The position numbers were made by a program, and so were the translations under genes. From CAZUZS01 sp964624795 (GTDB taxonomy: Bacteria > Calditrichota > Calditrichia > RBG-13-44-9): DNA of 46,209 bases. This document shows positions 17,942 through 26,921 of this stretch, piece after piece. The stretch is from positions 1-46,209 of the forward strand of contig CAZUZS010000036.1 in the NCBI GenBank assembly GCA_964624795.1. The letters are read 5' to 3'. Positions within the stretch are counted from its first letter, which is position 1; each line of letters begins with the position of its first letter. The notes under the pieces are model-generated. The model was not told where the DNA came from. It saw only the letters and a program-made list of their open reading frames with translations, and ran no database searches.

Positions 17942-20164
17942 ATGATATCGTTCACGAAGATGCTCATTTTTTTCTCTGTTACATTTTTGCTAATCGGACC
18001 ACTGACGGCTCAATCGGGCTGGGAAATTTTAAAAGCCCCGCAGGAGCCGCTTATCAACGCGATTGACAATGTGTTTTTTTGGGATCAGAATAATGGCTGG
18101 ATCGCCGGCAGAAGCGGAAGTAATACCCCCACGGTTATACTTCACACCACTGACGCCGGGATCACCTGGGAAATGCAGAGCTATATCCCTGCCGGCACCG
18201 ATACCAGTTGGAAAGATGTCTGCTTTGTCGATCCGGACAACGGCTGGGTGGTTGGATCGGGCGGCGTAATATGGCACACCGCCAACGGTGGATCAACCTG
18301 GACAGACCAGACCCCGGGTTTCACCACAATTACCCTAAATGCCGTTTCAGCAGTGGATGCCGATGTGGCATTTGCCTGCGGCGACAACGGGACGATTTTG
18401 AAAACTACCGATGGTGGTGATAACTGGACAGATCAATCCGCAGCAGCGGTTATTTCCTCCGATCTGGACGATATTCATGCATTTGATTCCAACCGGGCAT
18501 TTGTAATGAGCGGTTCAAATGATGGAGTGATCGGCTACACCAGTGATGGCGGTGCGATATGGAATGCGACAAACGTACCCTTTCCCCCGGTTGGGGCCAG
18601 CCAAAAACAATACAGTTGCACCGGCCTTCCCGATGGCACCTCCTATACCTCCGGTTATTATGGGACAATTTTCAAATCTACCGATTTTGGACAAACCTGG
18701 ATAAATGTTGCAAACATTTTTGGTTCGCGGTTAAAAATCTTCTATTCTGTGGCCGCTTCCGGAAATAATATCTGGGCCGGAAATAGTAGCGGCAAAATTT
18801 ACCGCAGCAGCGATGGGGGGGCTGTATGGGATACGCTCGATTTTCCATCTGCAAATAATATAAAGTATATAAGGGATTTTGATGGTACGAATATTTACGT
18901 TTTTGCAGATTACGCCCAATTTTTTAAATCCAGTGACGGCGGGCAAAGCTTTCTTCCTATATTGACATGGCCGAATATCTACCTCTATGCAATTGAAAAT
19001 GCCTCGTCCAATAAAATATTCATGGGGGGAAAGGACGGGGGGGAAATTTCCGAATCGGGGAATGCCGGAATATCCTGGTCCTACCCGATCAAAGCCAGCT
19101 CAAGAACTATAGGGGGAATCACCGATATTTCCTTCCTGAATGAAAATGTTGGCCTTTTTTGCGGCGAAAGCGGCCAAATTGGCAAAACTAATAACGGCGG
19201 CCAATCATGGAGTTTGAAACCTAATTCATATTTTGCTCTGGGAAGCACCAAAACCTACCAATTTATTTTCTTCAGGGATAGTTTAAATGGCCTGGTAGGA
19301 GGCAGCAGCGGAATTATTCAACACACTTCGGACGGCGGTGAAACTTGGACCGAAGGTGGTGTCGGAACCACTTCCACACTCTACGACTGCACTTTTCCGG
19401 ATGTCAATACCGGTATCATTGCTGCCAGCAGCGGAAAGGTTTACCGAAGCAATGACGGTGGCATGAATTGGATCGAAACTGTAGACATGGGAGGCATGAG
19501 CATGAAAAAAGTCTCTTTCGTGGATGCAAATACGGGTTTTATCGTGGCATCGATGGGGTATATTTTCAAAACTGTAGATGGCGGTTTGACCTGGACACAG
19601 ACCCATCGTCTTACAAATATAAATGACCCCGCTGATAATCCAGATCTGAATTCCATATATTTTACAAGTTCTTCAACTGGCTACATTTGCGGAGAAGATG
19701 GTGCACTCTACCAAACGACTGATGGCGGCACAAGCTGGACACAACTCACCGTCCCGCAGGAAGTGGTGCCCTGGATTCTGCAGGATATGGTTTGGCTGGA
19801 TGATCACTCCGGGATAATATGCGTTCAGAACGGTTATATCATCGGCACCGGCATTACCGGTATCTCTTTCCCTACACCAGTTGCACAAGGATTCCAATTG
19901 GATCAAAACTATCCCAATCCGTTCAATCCTGAAACCACCATAAACTTTAAGATTCCTCAAAGCAGCAAGGTAAAATTGGAAATATTCAACGCGCTGGGAC
20001 AAATGGTGCGGAAAATTTATGACGGCGAGTTGACACCAGGTGAACACAGACTCAGGTGGAATGGCATAAATGAGATAGGGTTTGCTTCTCCCAGCGGCAT
20101 TTATTTCTACCGTCTAAGCGCCGAAAACTACAGCGCGACCCAAAAAATGATACTGGTGCGCTGA
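17942..20164 (+). CDS. Secreted Ycf48/BNR-type beta-propeller with C-terminal sorting domain
   Basis: 740 residues. Signal peptide about 1-23 (FFSVTFLLIGPLTA, cleaved before QSGW). The mature protein is a propeller with 13 Asp-box-like repeats of the form (T/S)-x-(D/N)-G-G-x-(T/S)-W (TANGGSTW, TTDGGDNW, TSDGGETW, TVDGGLTW and others), as in Ycf48/Hcf136 and BNR proteins. The C-terminal 90 residues contain DQNYPNPFNPETT and end in MILVR, a type IX sorting domain. A GGAGG site lies 7 bases before the ATG. The ligand is unknown; Asp-box propellers often bind glycans or assemble photosystem proteins, but nothing here points to photosynthesis. Confidence 0.8.
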   Translation: MISFTKMLIFFSVTFLLIGPLTAQSGWEILKAPQEPLINAIDNVFFWDQNNGWIAGRSGSNTPTVILHTTDAGITWEMQSYIPAGTDTSWKDVCFVDPDNGWVVGSGGVIWHTANGGSTWTDQTPGFTTITLNAVSAVDADVAFACGDNGTILKTTDGGDNWTDQSAAAVISSDLDDIHAFDSNRAFVMSGSNDGVIGYTSDGGAIWNATNVPFPPVGASQKQYSCTGLPDGTSYTSGYYGTIFKSTDFGQTWINVANIFGSRLKIFYSVAASGNNIWAGNSSGKIYRSSDGGAVWDTLDFPSANNIKYIRDFDGTNIYVFADYAQFFKSSDGGQSFLPILTWPNIYLYAIENASSNKIFMGGKDGGEISESGNAGISWSYPIKASSRTIGGITDISFLNENVGLFCGESGQIGKTNNGGQSWSLKPNSYFALGSTKTYQFIFFRDSLNGLVGGSSGIIQHTSDGGETWTEGGVGTTSTLYDCTFPDVNTGIIAASSGKVYRSNDGGMNWIETVDMGGMSMKKVSFVDANTGFIVASMGYIFKTVDGGLTWTQTHRLTNINDPADNPDLNSIYFTSSSTGYICGEDGALYQTTDGGTSWTQLTVPQEVVPWILQDMVWLDDHSGIICVQNGYIIGTGITGISFPTPVAQGFQLDQNYPNPFNPETTINFKIPQSSKVKLEIFNALGQMVRKIYDGELTPGEHRLRWNGINEIGFASPSGIYFYRLSAENYSATQKMILVR

Positions 20165-20184
20165 GTACGCGCTGCCCAAAAGAT

Positions 20185-20221
20185 TAAATCCCGCTGGTTA
20201 AAATACGAATTGCGGGATTTA
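20185..20221. terminator. Convergent-gene hairpin
   Basis: TAAATCCCGC at 20185-20194 pairs perfectly with GCGGGATTTA at 20212-20221, 10 bp with a 17-nt loop. It lies between the end of the propeller gene (plus) and the end of the formimidoyltransferase gene (minus), where a bidirectional terminator would be expected. It lacks a clear U-tract. Confidence 0.45.
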
Positions 20222-20283
20222 GCTTGGATAACATAATTCTGCTCGATCAGATCGACATTCCCGAGACGACCGCATTCTATCAT

Positions 20284-22125
20284 CTACGCAGTCAGCTTGT
20301 TGACCTTTTCCCGAACCATTGCGATCGTCCGGTTCAACTCTTCTTCTGCTTCCTTTTCCAGCTTGGCGCAAGTGGCCTTCATATCTTCCACAAACTCCTT
20401 GTCTGTAATCTGCGGCAGGTTGATCAGCACGTTGAAGATGCCGCCCCGGACGCCGGTGAAGGCAATCTGTGCTCCCACCCCGGCATCGGTCACCGAATTG
20501 ATATTGCCATTCTCCACGGCTTTTTGCGCCAGCTTCAGTGCATCGAAGCTTAGTGTTGCCGTTTTGAGCGGAACCCGCACGGCCTGTTTCAGACCTTCCT
20601 GGATCGCCAACGTTCGCGCCTGCTTCTGCTCCTTGCTGTCCTGCGGCAACCGGCGGGCCTCCATATAGGCATTGAATGCATTGGTGTCATCATCCACCGC
20701 CCCCAGGAGGTCGTCTTTCACGCGTTGCGCCTGGATTGCCAGCTCGGTCAGATCCCGCCACTTTTCTTCATACCCTTTTTTCCCAACTGTAAGGTTGCTT
20801 ACCATGCTCGCCAGTGCCGCACCTAGAGATCCGGCCAACGCGGCTATCGATCCGCCGCCCGGGGCCGGCGTCTCGCGGCTGACTTCATGCACCAATTCGC
20901 AGGTTTTCAGGGAAACCAGTGTCCCGGAGTCGGTAGTAGGAAGTCCCAAAATCTTCTCTTTCGGTTTGAATGGCGTGACATCGTTAAAACCCATGGAGAA
21001 TATCGCTGTTTCGACAATATCTTCAACCGGGATGCCGGTCGATTTTCCCTGCCGTTCCAGGTAATATTTTCCGGCCTGGTAAATGGCCTGGAACGGCACC
21101 AGTCCGACGATTTCGCTCCCGGTTACCACCAGGCCGCGGGCGGCCGCCAGCTCGCGGGCTTTTTCCAGAACCAGGTGCGGCGGGGAAATTCTGTAATTTG
21201 TGAGATTTATGGAAATTTGTGCCCGCCCGTACTCCTCCACATACCAGCCGATGGCCTTGCAATGTTTGAAAATACCAGGCGTTTTGACTGAGCGACCGGC
21301 AATATTCTCCGGGTAGGTGTCGTGCGCCGCTAATAATTCGATCAAATCGTAGTCATGTTCCTGCCGGCAGTGCTGCACCGTTTCGTCCAGCGTTTTGCCA
21401 ACAAATTTGCAATCGCCGCATGGGTAACTGTTTTCGCGATACTTCAGGAGATCGCCCCGCATGTAGATATCATCCGTATCGCCAACCCGTGCGCTGCGAC
21501 CTTTTTCCCGAAGGTCGAAGGCGATATCCATGGCAAATTGTTTCTCGCGCGTATTAAGCGTGACATTGTAGGCAATCAGAAATTCGCGGGCGCCGGTAGC
21601 GGTGGCCCCGGCGCGGGCATTAAATTTCGCCGGGCCGAAATCCGGTTTCCAGTGGGGATCCTGTAGTTTTTTCTCCAATCCTTCGTATTCCCCCTTTCGA
21701 ATATTTGCCAGATTCTTCCGGTCGGGCTGCTGCGCGCTCTCCTCGTAGAGAAAAATCGGGATGCCGAGCTCCTCGCCTACCCGTTTCCCTACCGCTCTGG
21801 AAATCTCAATACAATCTTCCATTGTTACACCTTCCACAGGGACAAACGGGCAGACATCGGTCGCGCCCATTCGCGGATGCGCGCCGGAATGCTTTCGCAT
21901 ATCGATCACTTCCGCCGCGGTTTTGATGGCCTGAAAAGCCGCTTCCTTTACTGCTTCCGGCGAACCGATGAATGTTACCACCGTCCGATTCACGTCCGCT
22001 CCCATCTCCACGCTCAATAATTCCACACCACTTACCGCTTTAATCGAGCCGGTAATCCGGTCAATCACACTTTTATCTCTTCCTTCCGAGAAATTCGGCA
22101 CGCACTCTACAATTCTGACAGCCAT
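20284..22125 (-). CDS. ftcD: Formimidoyltransferase-cyclodeaminase with a C2H2-like insertion
   Basis: Bifunctional folate enzyme: transfers the formimino group of formiminoglutamate (from histidine breakdown) to tetrahydrofolate, then deaminates it to 5,10-methenyl-THF. 613 residues from the ATG at 22125, which has GGGAG 5 bases upstream; the frame extends 15 bases further. The N-terminal transferase domain (1 to about 330) starts VRIVECVPNFSEGRD; HSGAHPRMGATDV carries the catalytic His at residue 83. The cyclodeaminase (about 405-613) has ETPAPGGGSIAALAGSLGAAL and the helix-rich C-terminus. Human FTCD has 541 residues; the excess is mostly an insertion at about 209-285 with Cys236, Cys239, His252 and His257 in C-x2-C-x12-H-x4-H spacing. 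No hut genes are nearby. Confidence 0.93.
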   Translation of the reverse strand: MAVRIVECVPNFSEGRDKSVIDRITGSIKAVSGVELLSVEMGADVNRTVVTFIGSPEAVKEAAFQAIKTAAEVIDMRKHSGAHPRMGATDVCPFVPVEGVTMEDCIEISRAVGKRVGEELGIPIFLYEESAQQPDRKNLANIRKGEYEGLEKKLQDPHWKPDFGPAKFNARAGATATGAREFLIAYNVTLNTREKQFAMDIAFDLREKGRSARVGDTDDIYMRGDLLKYRENSYPCGDCKFVGKTLDETVQHCRQEHDYDLIELLAAHDTYPENIAGRSVKTPGIFKHCKAIGWYVEEYGRAQISINLTNYRISPPHLVLEKARELAAARGLVVTGSEIVGLVPFQAIYQAGKYYLERQGKSTGIPVEDIVETAIFSMGFNDVTPFKPKEKILGLPTTDSGTLVSLKTCELVHEVSRETPAPGGGSIAALAGSLGAALASMVSNLTVGKKGYEEKWRDLTELAIQAQRVKDDLLGAVDDDTNAFNAYMEARRLPQDSKEQKQARTLAIQEGLKQAVRVPLKTATLSFDALKLAQKAVENGNINSVTDAGVGAQIAFTGVRGGIFNVLINLPQITDKEFVEDMKATCAKLEKEAEEELNRTIAMVREKVNKLTA

Positions 22126-22854
22126 GTTTACTCCCATCATTAATCTGTAATCAAATTTTTAAATTGCACTGCTGTACAAAGAATGAATCACATTCTGGCC
22201 AATTGGAGAGTTTCAAAAACCATCCAACGCCGCACAATTTAAAAACATCCATTAATTCCCGAAAGGATTTCTTTAATTAGACGAAGAGTTTGGAATTGCA
22301 TCAATTCCCTTATATTCCATCGCCTGCCAGACATCCTCGCTGGCATGAAGTGACATCCTGAATATTTCACATTTTAGTCAAGGTTTTATTCCGTTGGATG
22401 CCGCGACTTTCCAAGCCAACAGGCAGGAGAAGTTCCGGAAAGCGCACATCATACCACATGATGTACAAAATCGTCACTCGGTTGAAGCCTAAATGTAAAA
22501 TAGCCGATAGCGAACCATTCAGGTTATTTTTTATAATTTCGGATAATGTTTTGGTTAGGAAGGGTAAAGATTTACGACATTACACAGAAGAAGGGATACT
22601 AAAAAATGCACGAAATTAAAATTTCTGAAGCTGATTCGTTTTATTTTCAGGATAGGCTTGCAGTTTTCATCGGCCAGCATGCAAAACTGAACCGGTTGTC
22701 GGGACAGCTCTCTATCAACGCTTAATAAAGCCCACCTCTCGCACGGCTTTGCAATAGAATAACATTTGCTTTCTCGTTCTTCAAAATTTGCTGATCGCTT
22801 TCGGTAACCAAACATTTGTCCGGCAGAATACAACTGACCACCAATTGCTCAAAT
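22126..22854. other. Intergenic region without a recognised gene
   Basis: About 730 bases. Frames of 60-90 codons exist on both strands, but they lack ribosome-binding sites, overlap each other, and resemble no family I know. The minus-strand piece around 22690-22830 has more coding-like composition and could be a decayed gene. No tRNA or repeat was seen. Confidence 0.5.
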
Positions 22855-23079
22855 CTACTCTGCATCAACGGAGTGGATAAACTTCTCCAATTCTTTCCCG
22901 GCCGATTCAACTTCATCCTCAAATCCACCGCCGCCGTGCTTCAATTGAAAGATCAGACGTTTGTTCTTCTCATCGATATTGCAGCCCCAGTTTATCAGGT
23001 AGGGAATAACACCGGATTCCTGAACCAATTGCAGCGCATCCTTCGGATCAATGTGTTTCAATGTAAATACCTTGATCAT
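22855..23079 (-). CDS. Small 74-aa protein, secretin-N-like motif
   Basis: 74 residues, no signal peptide. Begins MIKVFTLKHIDPKDALQLV, a beta-strand/helix pattern like the short N-terminal (NolW/secretin-N) domains of secretion-system proteins, followed by GCNIDEKNKRLIFQLKHGG and an acidic C-terminal helix. Start is supported by GGGAG 7 bases upstream and lies 15 bases after the stop of the M1 peptidase gene on the same strand, so the two are co-transcribed. The secretin-N likeness is a pattern match only; a single domain this small could also be a regulator or adaptor. Function unknown. Confidence 0.7.
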   Translation of the reverse strand: MIKVFTLKHIDPKDALQLVQESGVIPYLINWGCNIDEKNKRLIFQLKHGGGGFEDEVESAGKELEKFIHSVDAE

Positions 23080-23094
23080 TCCTATTTCTCCCTG

Positions 23095-26004
23095 TTATCT
23101 CTGCAAAATTAATTTAATCGCTTTTTGCCCATTTTCCATGTGTAATTGTACAAAAAAGATGCCGCTGCCAACCGGCACACCTTCCCCGGAAAGGCCGTCC
23201 CATTTCATTTCATGCCGGCCGGCCTGAAGCCTCCCGGAAAACAATTCCCTCACCTTTTGCCCCAGAATGTCATAGATCAAAATTGTCACTTTGCCGGAGC
23301 GGTTCAAATCAAACCGAAGCGTTGTGGAAGGATTGAAAGGATTGGGATAGGCCTCTAGAAGCAGAGGATTCGCCGGCCCACCTGCACCGGTGGCCGGACC
23401 GATTCCGACCGTTATCCCCAAAGTCTGAAGGGCTTGTTCCATGAATACACGGGCCGAATCTCTTTCAATAAAATAAAGCGGAAATCCCAATGAAATGGCC
23501 GCAGGCTGCGATGTACCGCCGGACAATACGCCACACGGCTTTTGATGAAAAAGCGGATCGCCGCTTGCCGACTGAAAACGATACAGTGCTTGGGAAGTAG
23601 TGGTGGTATCGAACACCATGGCATTAGGCAGTCTGGAATTATAGAATGGAAGCGTAATTTTACTGCTGTCCACAGGCAGGACGGGCAGATTTCCGGAACC
23701 AGTCGCTCCTGCAAAATCAGCCGAGCTGTTAAGCAGAACGGATTGAATACCCAGGTATTGCGATCGAAAATCGGAATCCACCTGGTTCAAATAGCGCATT
23801 CCACTGAAAAGAACCTTACCGCCGGCTAACAAATAGGACTCCAACTCTTGCTCTGATTCACTGATGAAAGATGAATTAAGAACATCATGATGCCAGACGA
23901 TCAGCGAATAAGGCGCAAAATCCAGCACGGTGGGAGCGCGGTTCTCACTGAGAACATCCAGTTGCTGGTGCGGATAGCCCATCAGCAACGAATCGTAAAA
24001 CGCATCCACCGCCGCATCCGTTGGGGCCAGCATGTTGCTGCCATTGCCGTTGCGGGTTTCGTCAATCACCAAAATTCCCTGGTCCATAGGAAATGTTGTG
24101 TAATGGACAGAGACAATCCCGGACAGACCAGTGGTGTGACCATTCTGAATGGCCATCACGGCAAAACCGTACGTGCCAGGCTGGCCGGGCGTAAAAGAGG
24201 CATTGAAACCGGTAACCGGCTGGGTGGCAATCTGTTCAAACATTCCCGGTGAAGATTCCCGATAAACGCGAAGCTCATATTCCGTAAAATCGAAGAACGG
24301 CTGCCACTCGACATAGAGGGCATTCTGCCGAAGTAAGGCTTCCGTGATTTTGGGGCGTGTTACCCGGTCAAAGGCACGGATCAATATCCTGGAATCGGGA
24401 TCGATCTGAATATTGAAGTTTGATGAATCCGCGAAATAATATGACCGCGCGGTAGCCGACGAATCGACCCACAGGGTATCGTTGAGTTGTCCGCCCATGG
24501 TTGTGAACCGCACCGGTACCGGCATGGAATGATAGGTCGTGCTGGAAGATGTGCTTGGAACACTACGAATCTTGAACAGCAGCGTATCCCCGGTACTGTT
24601 CCAGTCCAGGTAATATTCGCCTGACATTTTGCCGTCGCCGTAAATCCACTGGTCGAAGAACCAGCTCAAGTCGCCTCCGTAGTAGGTTTCGCAGAATGCG
24701 CGAAACTGTTCGGTATCGATATTCGCGTAACGAAAAGGCGACGTTATGACGTAATCATGCAGCATCCGGAAAAATTCTTCATCGCCCATAATGTATCGAA
24801 GCATGTGGACTACCACGGATGCTTTGAGATACACCAGACTGTAAGGGATGATATTTCCGGGAGTGGAAGGATCTGAAACATAGATGGTCCCCTCTCCCGA
24901 ACCGGCCATGTCTTGCCTGATCTTTTGGAGGTAAGCAGCGGGACCATTCCAGTATTCCTCGTAAATTGCCTCGCTGTAGGTGGCAAATCCTTCGCTCAAC
25001 CAGATATGGCCCCAATCGGAGATGGAAATCATGTTGCCGAAGTACTCATGGGCGCTTTCATGCACAACAACAGTGGAGAAAAATGACGGGTAGTTCATGG
25101 TGAGAATCGTCTGATGCTCCATTCCGCCGCTGATCACTGATTCGCAGATGCCATATTTCTCTTCTGCAAATGGGAAGGGGCCATAGTTACTCTCATACGC
25201 CTCCAGAATCTTCGGTGAAACCGTTTCCAGTTGAGGCTGTGCACCGGCAGTGTGATTAGGAAAAAGATAAAAGGCCAAGGGAATATTTCCGGAAACGGCA
25301 GAATTGTAGGATGAATTTATCGAATCGAAGGGATAAATATTAATAGAAACATGGTAGGGGCTAATTGGATAGCGCGTTTCCCAAACGAACTGTTTCTGGT
25401 TGCCGGTCACAACATTGGTTGCAGCGAGCACCCCGTTGCTGGCCGCCAGATAATTGTCCGGAACCGTAATCAGCAAGCGTACCGAATCGGCCTTATCGGA
25501 AGGATGATCTTTGCACGGCAGCCAGGTACTGGCATAATAAGGCCAGTTGTAGCTGTAAATCAGTTGCTGCCCGTTGAACGAAGTAAAAATCAGCCCATAG
25601 CCGGATAACCCGGATTGCATTGGCAGACCGTGGTAAAACACCCGGAATCCAAAATTATCGCCGGCGTTATGTGGTTGCGACAAATCCACTGTCAAGAGAT
25701 CGTTGCTGTGCTGGAATGTCAACAGTTGATTGGCCTCAACGATTGAATCTACCGCCATGTGATCGTAAAAATTCAACACGATTTGCGAAACCGCATTTTG
25801 CGTTGTCTCTCCTTGAATTTCAACGTAACCATCGATCGAATTGCTGGTGACATTTACATGCAGGTTTATTTCATAAAAGTGAACGTCATACTCGTTTTGA
25901 ACCTTCAGAAGCTGCGAATGGCCAAGTACCTCCGAAACTACGTGATCCTGCCCCGCCAAGGACAACACCAAAAAGGTAAGCAAAAATAGTAAGGTCAATT
26001 TCAT
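23095..26004 (-). CDS. Secreted M1-family metallopeptidase with C-terminal sorting domain
   Basis: 969 residues; a zinc aminopeptidase-fold enzyme acting outside the cell on peptides. Signal peptide 1-18 (LLFLLTFLVLSLAG). Catalytic domain about 25-540: GGMEHQT at 293-299 (exopeptidase motif position), zinc site HESAH at 315-319 (H315, E316, H319) with the third ligand E338 in LSEGFATYSE, giving the HExxH-x18-E spacing of family M1. HESAH replaces the common HELAH, which is tolerated. Residues about 555-640 resemble a fibronectin-type domain, and about 640-875 a glutamine-amidotransferase-like or unassigned region. About 885-969 carry AYPNPFNPSTT and LILQR, a type IX sorting domain. GAGGA lies 7 bases before the ATG. 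Co-transcribed with the 74-aa gene. Confidence 0.88.
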   Translation of the reverse strand: MKLTLLFLLTFLVLSLAGQDHVVSEVLGHSQLLKVQNEYDVHFYEINLHVNVTSNSIDGYVEIQGETTQNAVSQIVLNFYDHMAVDSIVEANQLLTFQHSNDLLTVDLSQPHNAGDNFGFRVFYHGLPMQSGLSGYGLIFTSFNGQQLIYSYNWPYYASTWLPCKDHPSDKADSVRLLITVPDNYLAASNGVLAATNVVTGNQKQFVWETRYPISPYHVSINIYPFDSINSSYNSAVSGNIPLAFYLFPNHTAGAQPQLETVSPKILEAYESNYGPFPFAEEKYGICESVISGGMEHQTILTMNYPSFFSTVVVHESAHEYFGNMISISDWGHIWLSEGFATYSEAIYEEYWNGPAAYLQKIRQDMAGSGEGTIYVSDPSTPGNIIPYSLVYLKASVVVHMLRYIMGDEEFFRMLHDYVITSPFRYANIDTEQFRAFCETYYGGDLSWFFDQWIYGDGKMSGEYYLDWNSTGDTLLFKIRSVPSTSSSTTYHSMPVPVRFTTMGGQLNDTLWVDSSATARSYYFADSSNFNIQIDPDSRILIRAFDRVTRPKITEALLRQNALYVEWQPFFDFTEYELRVYRESSPGMFEQIATQPVTGFNASFTPGQPGTYGFAVMAIQNGHTTGLSGIVSVHYTTFPMDQGILVIDETRNGNGSNMLAPTDAAVDAFYDSLLMGYPHQQLDVLSENRAPTVLDFAPYSLIVWHHDVLNSSFISESEQELESYLLAGGKVLFSGMRYLNQVDSDFRSQYLGIQSVLLNSSADFAGATGSGNLPVLPVDSSKITLPFYNSRLPNAMVFDTTTTSQALYRFQSASGDPLFHQKPCGVLSGGTSQPAAISLGFPLYFIERDSARVFMEQALQTLGITVGIGPATGAGGPANPLLLEAYPNPFNPSTTLRFDLNRSGKVTILIYDILGQKVRELFSGRLQAGRHEMKWDGLSGEGVPVGSGIFFVQLHMENGQKAIKLILQR

Positions 26005-26342
26005 CGAATTTTCCTCAAAATATTTTAATCAGCAAAAGTACGCCAATTGGCAGCGGGGATTCCGGTGCCCAATGATCATTAAACATCTCTGAGGCAAATA
26101 TTGCCTGCAATTGGAATTTCTATCATCGATGCTCGGTGTTCATGATAAACAGGCAATTCACAGATTTATTTCTCATGAATCTTTGGATCTCCGCACTCTG
26201 GCGGCATCAACTGTAGCAAGAAGAGAACACATATTAAAACAACTGCTAACAAATTATAGTGAAAAATTCTAAAAATAAAAAGAAAAATTGAAAGGGCTTC
26301 TGTGATAGATCCTGCTAACTTGCCGGTTTATTCTTATGCCGC
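26005..26342. other. Intergenic region
   Basis: 338 bases, AT-rich, without a convincing frame. It contains a short inverted repeat AGGCAA-ATA-TTGCCT at about 26092-26106 and presumably the minus-strand promoter of the M1 peptidase gene. Nothing else recognised. Confidence 0.5.
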
Positions 26343-26861
26343 CTACTTTCTGCTGCTTTCCGGATGTCTCCAGCACTGTGGTTCGTGAGGCGGGGTGATT
26401 TTCCCGATGTTGAACACGAACATGCGGGTGATCTCCGGCCCCATGAATTTGAACGTTTTTCGAAATTCTTTCCGATATTCCGAAAGCTCTGTGGGTATGG
26501 AATCTAAATAATTTTGAAAACTGCCATGCTTTTCTCTTATCTCAACAATTGCTTTTGCATTCTGCAAGACGGCGCCGATCTTTTGCCGGTTCCTCAATAT
26601 CCCCGGGTTATTTAGCAGCGCATGGTAGTCATCGTCAGTGAATCTGGACACCAGGTCAATACGAAAACCGGCGAAGGCTTCGCAGATATTTTTTCGCTTC
26701 TGCAAAATCAATTTCCAGTTAAGCCCAGCCTGGAATATTTGCAGTGACATCCGCTCGAAAAGCTCATCATCTGATTTGGCCAGAATTCCCCATTCTTTAT
26801 CGTGGTATTCTTCCAACAGCGGATCGCCTTCGCACCATTTACAGCGGGACAAACTATTCAT
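26343..26861 (-). CDS. DNA-3-methyladenine glycosylase I family protein with Glu-to-Gln at the active-site position
   Basis: 172 residues, the usual Tag length. Tag removes 3-methyladenine from alkylated DNA. The family zinc site is intact: C7 (SRCKWC), H20 (EYHDKEWG), H159 and C163 (PPHEPQC), matching Cys4, His17, His175 and Cys179 of E. coli Tag. The helix LFERMSLQIFQAGLNWK aligns with LFEMICLEGQQAGLSW, and places Q41 where E. coli has Glu38, the residue that reads the 3-methyladenine base. The codon is CAA (26739-26741), one base from GAA. Trp49 (Trp46 in E. coli) is kept. A real variant family member or a diverged specificity are both possible; I therefore give no gene symbol. Confidence 0.85.
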   Translation of the reverse strand: MNSLSRCKWCEGDPLLEEYHDKEWGILAKSDDELFERMSLQIFQAGLNWKLILQKRKNICEAFAGFRIDLVSRFTDDDYHALLNNPGILRNRQKIGAVLQNAKAIVEIREKHGSFQNYLDSIPTELSEYRKEFRKTFKFMGPEITRMFVFNIGKITPPHEPQCWRHPESSRK

Positions 26862-26921
26862 AAGAAATCTGCCTTTGGTTATTGAATTCTATTAAGACCA
26901 GGCTAAGCCCGGTATCGGTGG

